Shown here: piece by piece, positions 14,416-19,769 of the stretch | Position numbering within the stretch: the first letter of the stretch is position 1 | How the letters are laid out: each line of letters starts with the position of its first letter | Assembly: GCA_018666295.1 (NCBI GenBank) | Contig: JABIZW010000072.1 | Location: 1-19,769 of the forward strand | Length of the DNA stretch: 19,769 nucleotides | Origin: Halieaceae bacterium | GTDB taxonomy: Bacteria; Pseudomonadota; Gammaproteobacteria; Pseudomonadales; Halieaceae | Direction of reading: 5' to 3' | Made by a program: the position numbers and the translations under genes | The notes under the pieces: model-generated | Database searches by the model: none | What the model was told of the DNA's origin: nothing | Seen by the model: the letters and a program-made list of their open reading frames with translations, nothing else

Positions 14416-16221
14416 ATGCACGCCGAAATTTTGCGAGTCACGCACGCTATTACAGAGCGGAGCAAGGACTTGCGTGATGATTATTTAAATAACGTAGATT
14501 CCATGCGGACTGGCGCTCCGGATCGCAAGCAGTTGAGCTGCGGCAACCTGGCCCACGGCATGGCGGCGTGCTCGGGCGACGACAAATCGGTCATCAAGCT
14601 CATGGACGCGGCAAATATTGGAATCGTCACCGCGTATAACGATATGTTGTCCGCCCATGCCCCCTACGAGACCTACCCCGCACGCATTAAGGAGGCGGCT
14701 CGAAAACTCGGCAGCACAGCCCAAATTGCCGGTGGCGTTCCTGCGATGTGTGACGGTGTTACACAAGGCCAGCCGGGCATGGAACTCAGCTTGTTCAGCC
14801 GCGACGTGATTGCACAGGCAACTGCCGTATCACTGTCGCACCAAATGTTCGACGCCGCGTTGCTGCTCGGTGTCTGCGACAAAATTATCCCAGGGCTCTT
14901 AATAGGGGCTCTGCAGTTTGGACATCTGCCCGTCATGACCGTCCCTGCGGGGCCCATGACATCGGGCCTTCCAAACAAAGAAAAAATTCGCATTCGTCAG
15001 CTATTTGCCGAGGGAAAGATTGGTCGTGATGAACTGCTGGAAGCCGAAAGCCAGTCGTATCACTCGCCCGGTACCTGTACGTTTTATGGGACTGCTAATA
15101 GCAATCAGGTCATGGTTGAAGCCATGGGCTTACAGCTCCCTGGTAGCTCTTTTGTCAATCCAGACACCCCGCTGCGCGATGCGCTCACTGACTTTGCTGC
15201 AGAGCACATTACCCGCATCACGGCGCAAAGCCGTAACTACCGCCCAATGGCCCAAGTGGTTGACGCTCGCGCGCTGGTTAATGCGCTGGTGGCCCTTCTT
15301 GCATCGGGCGGCTCTACGAATCACTGCATTCACTTAATTGCCATTGCGCGAGCTGCGGGTTATCGCATGAACTGGTCGGATTTTGACGCGGTTTCTGCTG
15401 TGACACCCTTAATTGCGCGCGTCTATCCAAACGGATCAGCAGACGTCAATCATTTTCATGCGGCCGGAGGTACCGGCACTCTGTTTAAGGCATTGCTCGA
15501 CGCCGGGCTGATGCACCCGGAGGCAACCACGTGCTTCGGCGATAATTTCAGCGACTTTTGTCAAGAACCGATACTCGTAGATGACCGAATTGAGTGGCGC
15601 CCGGCGGCCAGTCAGAGCTTGGATACCGATATTCTCACAACGCCTAAAACACCTTTCTCAGCCAATGGTGGTGTCAAGCTTCTTGAGGGCAACCTGGGTC
15701 GCTGTGTAATCAAGACTTCAGCGGTCGACGCGTCGCACCATATTATTGAAGCACCTGCCGTGGTTATTGATGACCAAGACGATCTAAGGCCACTGTTTGA
15801 CGCCGGAGAGCTGGATCGCGATTGCGTCGTGGTGGTTCGGTTTCAAGGTCCAGCCGCGAATGGCATGCCAGAGCTTCACAAACTGACACCCATGTTAGGT
15901 GTGCTTCAAGATCGTGGCTTTAAGGTTGCACTTGTGACAGACGGTCGAATGAGTGGTGCCTCGGGCAAGGTGCCAGCCGCCATTCACCTCGTTCCAGAGG
16001 CCTCGCAAGGCGGGCTTCTGGCACAACTTCAAACCGGCGACGTCATTCGCCTCGACGCAACGACTGGGGTATTGTCAGCGCTCGTCAACGCGACGGATCT
16101 GGAGCATCGTGGAGTGTCTGTAGCGCCGACGGCTCGCGGCACAGTGGGGCGAATTTTGTTCAATAATAGTCGACAGGCGGTGAGTAGCGCGGAAGAAGGC
16201 GCTTCTTCATTGTTTAACTGA
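14416..16221 (+). CDS. edd: 6-phosphogluconate dehydratase
   Basis: Edd dehydrates 6-phosphogluconate to 2-keto-3-deoxy-6-phosphogluconate (KDPG), the first reaction specific to the Entner-Doudoroff pathway, using a 4Fe-4S cluster. At 601 residues it has the usual length (E. coli 603). Visible family blocks are CGNLAHGMAAC (42-52), VTAYNDMLSAHAPYETYP (71-88), PAMCDGVTQGQPGMELSLFS (109-128, C112), the IlvD/Edd signature CDKIIPGLLIGA (154-165) and SPGTCTFYGTANSNQ (217-231, C221), with the C-terminal DGRMSGASGKVPAAIH near 510-525. C112, C154 and C221 are the likely cluster ligands. Dihydroxyacid dehydratase (IlvD) is related, but this length, the MELSLFSRD block and the neighbours decide for Edd. 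The ribosome site is weak (AGGG 11 bases upstream). It is the first gene of the operon behind the HexR-like sites. Confidence 0.97.
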   Translation: MHAEILRVTHAITERSKDLRDDYLNNVDSMRTGAPDRKQLSCGNLAHGMAACSGDDKSVIKLMDAANIGIVTAYNDMLSAHAPYETYPARIKEAARKLGSTAQIAGGVPAMCDGVTQGQPGMELSLFSRDVIAQATAVSLSHQMFDAALLLGVCDKIIPGLLIGALQFGHLPVMTVPAGPMTSGLPNKEKIRIRQLFAEGKIGRDELLEAESQSYHSPGTCTFYGTANSNQVMVEAMGLQLPGSSFVNPDTPLRDALTDFAAEHITRITAQSRNYRPMAQVVDARALVNALVALLASGGSTNHCIHLIAIARAAGYRMNWSDFDAVSAVTPLIARVYPNGSADVNHFHAAGGTGTLFKALLDAGLMHPEATTCFGDNFSDFCQEPILVDDRIEWRPAASQSLDTDILTTPKTPFSANGGVKLLEGNLGRCVIKTSAVDASHHIIEAPAVVIDDQDDLRPLFDAGELDRDCVVVVRFQGPAANGMPELHKLTPMLGVLQDRGFKVALVTDGRMSGASGKVPAAIHLVPEASQGGLLAQLQTGDVIRLDATTGVLSALVNATDLEHRGVSVAPTARGTVGRILFNNSRQAVSSAEEGASSLFN

Positions 16222-16229
16222 GAACGTCA

Positions 16230-17225
16230 ATGACCAACAACAGTGACAGTCCAGCGACAGCGTATTATCTGGTCGGCGATATCGGCGGTACAAATGCGCG
16301 CTTTGCCTTTATTTCGCCGGGCGAACGGCGTCCTTCGCCACTCGCAAGATACCTTGTGGCAGATTTTGCCACCTTCGACGACGTGCTATCTCGACTCCTC
16401 AAAGATTGGCAAGCACTCGGCCTACCCGAGGGCGGGCCAACGAAAACCTGCCTTGCTGTTGCGGCGCCCCCACACTTGAACACAATTAGCTTTACCAATA
16501 GTCCGTGGCGCTTTGATCGTACATTGCTTAAAACCTATCTCGCTCAATCCTCCATTGACATCATTAATGACTTCGCCGCCGTTGGATACGCACTGACGGC
16601 ACTTGAAGCTGGCGATGTGGAGCAAGTTGGGGCGGGCATCTCACAAGCGCATCAACCCATGGTCGCCATAGGCCCGGGGACCGGAACCGGCGTTGCCACC
16701 GTTGTATTCGATACGATGCGACAGCCTGTTGTTCTGCAAGGCGAAGGCGGCCATGTCGACTTTGCGCCCATTACCGATATGGAATTTGATGTTTTGAGGC
16801 GACTCAGGGCCCGGTTTGGTCGAGTGTCTATCGAGCGGCTTCTTTGCGGCGCAGGCATCGTCAACATCTATCAAGCATTGACAGAGATCCGCGGACAACC
16901 GGTGGAGTTCAGCTCTCCGACAGATATTGGCATTGCAGCACAGCGTGACAATCCACTTGCGGCCGAAGCCATGGCCATGTTTTTTGCCGTGCTGGGCTCT
17001 TCAGCTGGCAATCTTGCGCTGACGACAGGTGCGATGGGCGGTGTTTTCATCGCGGGTGGCATCGCTCCGCAGTACATCGATCTCTTGCGACGCAGCGACT
17101 TTCGCGCACGTTTCTTAGCCAAAGGCCGCTTTGCGGACTACAACACAAACATTGGCACCTTCGTCATTACCCATGAGGACCCTGGGTTACTTGGCGCAGC
17201 GTTGTACCTTGGAGACCAACACTAA
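16230..17225 (+). CDS. glk: Glucokinase (bacterial Glk family)
   Basis: Glk phosphorylates cytoplasmic glucose with ATP to give glucose-6-phosphate, the entry to the operon's pathway. The 331-residue protein belongs to the non-ROK Glk family: GDIGGTNARFA (16-26, phosphate loop), TNSPWRFD (89-96), NDFAAVGYAL (113-122) with the likely catalytic base D114, GPGTGTGVA (148-156), EGGHVDFAP (172-180) and the late GGVFIAGGIAP. A roughly ten-residue N-terminal extension precedes the first strand. It starts eight bases after the edd stop, and its TAA is directly followed by the eda ATG. A free glucose kinase next to zwf suggests uptake of glucose by a transporter without phosphorylation, but no transporter is in the window. 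Confidence 0.96.
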   Translation: MTNNSDSPATAYYLVGDIGGTNARFAFISPGERRPSPLARYLVADFATFDDVLSRLLKDWQALGLPEGGPTKTCLAVAAPPHLNTISFTNSPWRFDRTLLKTYLAQSSIDIINDFAAVGYALTALEAGDVEQVGAGISQAHQPMVAIGPGTGTGVATVVFDTMRQPVVLQGEGGHVDFAPITDMEFDVLRRLRARFGRVSIERLLCGAGIVNIYQALTEIRGQPVEFSSPTDIGIAAQRDNPLAAEAMAMFFAVLGSSAGNLALTTGAMGGVFIAGGIAPQYIDLLRRSDFRARFLAKGRFADYNTNIGTFVITHEDPGLLGAALYLGDQH

Positions 17226-17855
17226 ATGAGCACACCGTCTTACGACTTTTTAGACACAGCACCCGTTGTCCCTGTCATTGCGATCGAGTCCTTAGAGCAC
17301 GCGGTCCCTCTTGCGCAGGCCTTAGTGTCAGGGGGTATCTGTAATCTTGAAATCACTCTGCGGACCGCCTGTGCGATCGAGGCGATCCAGATGATCAGTA
17401 ACGAGGTCCCCGGCGCCCACGTCGGCGCGGGCACGGTCTGTAATGCCGAGCAATTCGACGCGGTCGTTGAAGCCGGCGCAAAGTTTGTGGTTTCTCCGGG
17501 TCAGTCGGCCCTATTGTTTGAGCGATCTCTTCTCACCAACATCCCGTTATTACCTGGCGCAGTAACTGCCACTGAGATTATGGCCGCGCGAGAAGCAGGC
17601 TTTACAACATTAAAATTTTTCCCGGCCAGTACATCGGGTGGCGCACCGGCGATTAAGGCATTTTCAGGCCCTTTTTCGGATCTATGCTTTGTACCGACCG
17701 GTGGCATTGATTTAACTAACGCGCACAGTTATTTGGCACTTTCAAACGTGCGCGCCGTAGGCGGCTCGTGGCTAACCCCTGCGGACGCCATTCGTAACGA
17801 GCGATGGGACGAGATTGCGCAACTTGCGCGCAACGCGTCCCAACTGCACGCATAG
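17226..17855 (+). CDS. eda: KDPG aldolase
   Basis: Eda splits KDPG into pyruvate and glyceraldehyde-3-phosphate through a Schiff base. The 209-residue trimer-forming TIM barrel shows the whole active site: E42 and R46 in LEITLRT, GAGTV (68-72), SPGQ (90-93), PGAVTATEIMAAREAG (110-125), the Schiff-base lysine K130 in LKFFPAS and the phosphate-binding FVPTGGID near 156-163. Active-site residues sit at a constant offset of three from the E. coli enzyme. The start codon touches the glk stop, with GGAGA 12 bases upstream inside glk, so translation is probably coupled. Some homologues also act on 4-hydroxy-2-oxoglutarate; the operon makes KDPG the main substrate. Confidence 0.97.
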   Translation: MSTPSYDFLDTAPVVPVIAIESLEHAVPLAQALVSGGICNLEITLRTACAIEAIQMISNEVPGAHVGAGTVCNAEQFDAVVEAGAKFVVSPGQSALLFERSLLTNIPLLPGAVTATEIMAAREAGFTTLKFFPASTSGGAPAIKAFSGPFSDLCFVPTGGIDLTNAHSYLALSNVRAVGGSWLTPADAIRNERWDEIAQLARNASQLHA

Positions 17856-17871
17856 CTGGGAGACCCTATTA

Positions 17872-19320
17872 ATGGCGGCTATTGATCTTATTATATTTGG
17901 TGCGTCGGGCGACCTTTCGGCAAGAAAGCTGTTCCCTGCACTTTTCCAACTCGAGCGCCTCAATTTATTGGAAGCGGACTTACGCATCGCCGCAGTCGCG
18001 CGGACCCAACAAACACTCGACGAGTTCCTCCCTGTACTTAAGGAAAAAATGTCTTCGTACATGGGAGATGACGCGCCGAGTGACGAGGAGTGGGGAAGCT
18101 TTATTACACGCTTTAGTTATGTGTCAGTTAATTTTTCAGAGCCAGAGCAGTACGGTGGATTAAGAACATGGCTCGATGATGATCGAACCAGTCTCTTTTA
18201 CTTTGCAACGCCACCGTCATTGTTTGCACCCATCTGTGAGCACCTCAGCGACACCCACTGCCTATCGGGCGATTGTCGGATTGTCGTCGAAAAACCTATT
18301 GGCGAGAATCTCGCCTCATCGATCAAAGTGAATGAAACACTTGCCAAATACTTTGACGAAAAATCCATTTACCGAATCGATCACTACCTTGGCAAGGAAA
18401 CGGTTCAAAACTTGTTGGTGCTGCGATTTGCAAACAGCTTCATAAACAGTCAGTGGGATAATACCTGCATTGATCATGTCCAAATTACGGTGGGTGAGAT
18501 GGTCGGCATTGAAGGCCGATGGTCCTACTACGACAAGGTGGGTCAGCTCCGCGACATGGTTCAAAACCACCTTATGCAATTGATGTGTTTGGTCGCGATG
18601 GAGCCGCCAAATTCGCTCAGTGCAGAGAGTATCCGTGATGAAAAAGTGAAGATTGTAAGGGCTCTGAGACGCATTGACTCACAATCAGTGAACGAGAAAG
18701 TCGTTCGTGGTCAGTACATTAACGGCTGGGTTCGCGGCACTGCTGTACCTGGATACCTTGACGAGGACGGCTGCGAAATGAACAGCAGCAATACCGAGAC
18801 CTTCGTCGCCATCAAGGCCCACATTGATAACTGGCGTTGGTCGGGCGTTCCCTTTTACTTACGAACCGGCAAGCGACTCCCTGAAAAAGTGACTGAAATC
18901 GTTATTCAGTACAAAAATCTGCCGCATAATATTTTTGGCGAAGGGACGACGACTCCTAATAAGCTCGTGATTCGCTTAGAGCCTAATGAAGGCATTGAAC
19001 TCAGTATGGTGTCTAAAAAGCAGAGCCTGAAGCAGCGTATGTCAATGCAGTCACACCTGCTCGACCTCGACTTTCGTGAGGGCAGCGATTTAGATCGAAT
19101 ACCCGATGCGTACGAGCGACTGTTCCTGGACGCCATTCAAGGTGATCAATCGCTGTTTGTGGGCAGGGACGAAATTGAGGAAAGTTGGCGCTGGTGCGAT
19201 GGCCTCATTGCAGCGTGTGAGGACCAAGCGGTGCCAGCACTCCCTTATCAGGCGGGTTCATGGGGGCCTGCAAAAGCGGAAGTCCTCATCGAAAAAGATT
19301 TCCGGAGCTGGCATGCCTGA
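17872..19320 (+). CDS. zwf: Glucose-6-phosphate 1-dehydrogenase
   Basis: Zwf oxidises glucose-6-phosphate to 6-phosphogluconolactone and reduces NADP (or NAD). From ATG 17872 the protein has 482 residues, near the usual 490, with GASGDLSARKLFPAL (10-24, dinucleotide loop), EKPIG (140-144), the family signature DHYLGKETV (170-178) within RIDHYLGKE, and YLRTGKRLPEK late in the protein. The frame extends to 17815, inside eda, but the first 19 residues have no family counterpart; ATG 17872 begins the conserved strand and has GGGAGA eight bases upstream. The gene lies 16 bases after eda and overlaps pgl by eight bases. The cofactor preference cannot be told by eye. Confidence 0.97.
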   Translation: MAAIDLIIFGASGDLSARKLFPALFQLERLNLLEADLRIAAVARTQQTLDEFLPVLKEKMSSYMGDDAPSDEEWGSFITRFSYVSVNFSEPEQYGGLRTWLDDDRTSLFYFATPPSLFAPICEHLSDTHCLSGDCRIVVEKPIGENLASSIKVNETLAKYFDEKSIYRIDHYLGKETVQNLLVLRFANSFINSQWDNTCIDHVQITVGEMVGIEGRWSYYDKVGQLRDMVQNHLMQLMCLVAMEPPNSLSAESIRDEKVKIVRALRRIDSQSVNEKVVRGQYINGWVRGTAVPGYLDEDGCEMNSSNTETFVAIKAHIDNWRWSGVPFYLRTGKRLPEKVTEIVIQYKNLPHNIFGEGTTTPNKLVIRLEPNEGIELSMVSKKQSLKQRMSMQSHLLDLDFREGSDLDRIPDAYERLFLDAIQGDQSLFVGRDEIEESWRWCDGLIAACEDQAVPALPYQAGSWGPAKAEVLIEKDFRSWHA

Positions 19321-19769
19321 TCGTCTTGTCTTTGAAACGCGTGAGGCGCTTGATCAAGACCTAGCAAACGCCATTGTGGCTCAACTTGAATCAGGTATTG
19401 AGACACGTGGCACCGCGACACTCGTTGTTTCGGGAGGAAGCACACCTAAAGGGCTGTTCAAGGCGTTGTCCTCAACGCCCATAGATTGGGCCAAGGTGAC
19501 GGTGCTCTTAGCAGATGAACGGTGGGTTGCGGAGGACCACGAAGACAGCAATGCCCGCCTCGTCAAGTCACTATTACTGAGAAATAACGCACAGGCCGCG
19601 AACTGGATTAATTTTGGCGCAGCCAGTATTGACCCTGAAACTGAACTCGCACGGATTAACCAGCAGTTGGGTAATACCGGACGATTTGATGTTGTGATCC
19701 TCGGCATGGGGGGGGATTCACATACCGCATCGCTGTTCCCCTGTTCCGCGGAACTCAGTGAAGGCCTAA
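19313..19769 (+). CDS. pgl: 6-phosphogluconolactonase, C-terminus cut by window end
   Basis: Pgl hydrolyses 6-phosphogluconolactone to 6-phosphogluconate, the link between Zwf and Edd. About 152 residues are in the window; members of this DevB/NagB-like family usually have 225-240, so about a third is missing. Seen are SGGSTPKGLF (40-49, phosphate binding), LLADERWV (65-72) and GMGGDSHTASLFP (131-143) with the catalytic His137. The usual family sequence in the last motif is G-x-D-G-H-T, so GDSH here is a small variation. ATG 19313 overlaps the zwf end by eight bases and has CGGAG upstream, a sign of coupled translation. NagB-type deaminases are related but differ in these motifs. Confidence 0.93.
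   Translation, partial: MPDRLVFETREALDQDLANAIVAQLESGIETRGTATLVVSGGSTPKGLFKALSSTPIDWAKVTVLLADERWVAEDHEDSNARLVKSLLLRNNAQAANWINFGAASIDPETELARINQQLGNTGRFDVVILGMGGDSHTASLFPCSAELSEGL

Noticed and set aside
1..19769. CRISPR arrays, tRNA or rRNA genes, insertion sequences, phage or defence genes
   Set aside because: No regularly spaced repeats, no tRNA-like cloverleaf ends, no transposase or nuclease-helicase genes, and no change in gene style were seen; the window reads as continuous core chromosome.

Overview
The window looks like ordinary core chromosome of a free-living, probably marine, gammaproteobacterium. The evidence is gene content: exonuclease I, FabV enoyl reductase, fxsA next to groESL, a PuuD-type membrane protein, a DmdB/AlkK-type acyl-CoA ligase, and a full Entner-Doudoroff set with HexR-like sites. 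An OM60/NOR5 (Halieaceae) or nearby Cellvibrionales origin fits best, but this is inference from protein resemblance, not a placement. I see no insertion sequence, phage gene, tRNA, rRNA or CRISPR. Coding density is high and no gap exceeds 150 bases.

The left two thirds (1-12807) reads entirely on the minus strand. In transcription order from right to left it holds: fabV and a metallo-beta-lactamase-fold hydrolase, separated by 1 base; an AMP-forming acyl-CoA ligase ending in a terminator; an AmpG-like permease with a closely following small exported protein; fxsA; groS-groL with an elaborate control region and a terminator; a PuuD-like membrane protein with its own terminator; and a probable operon of a coiled-coil membrane protein, class I fumarate hydratase and exonuclease I (cut by the window start).

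The right third (12925-19769) reads on the plus strand: a MAPEG-family membrane protein, a ROK fructokinase, then edd-glk-eda-zwf-pgl (pgl cut by the window end). These five products take glucose to pyruvate plus glyceraldehyde-3-phosphate: Glk makes glucose-6-phosphate, Zwf and Pgl make 6-phosphogluconate, Edd makes KDPG and Eda cleaves it. The fructokinase just upstream would feed fructose-6-phosphate to the same pathway through isomerase.

The most informative non-coding signals are two. Upstream of groS lie a perfect CIRCE element (HrcA operator), a near-consensus heat-shock sigma-32 promoter and a hairpin at the predicted mRNA 5' end. Upstream of edd lie two HexR-like palindromes 51 bases apart. 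I did not find a convincing undescribed system; the two least explained proteins are the small exported protein behind ampG and the coiled-coil membrane protein ahead of the fumarase.
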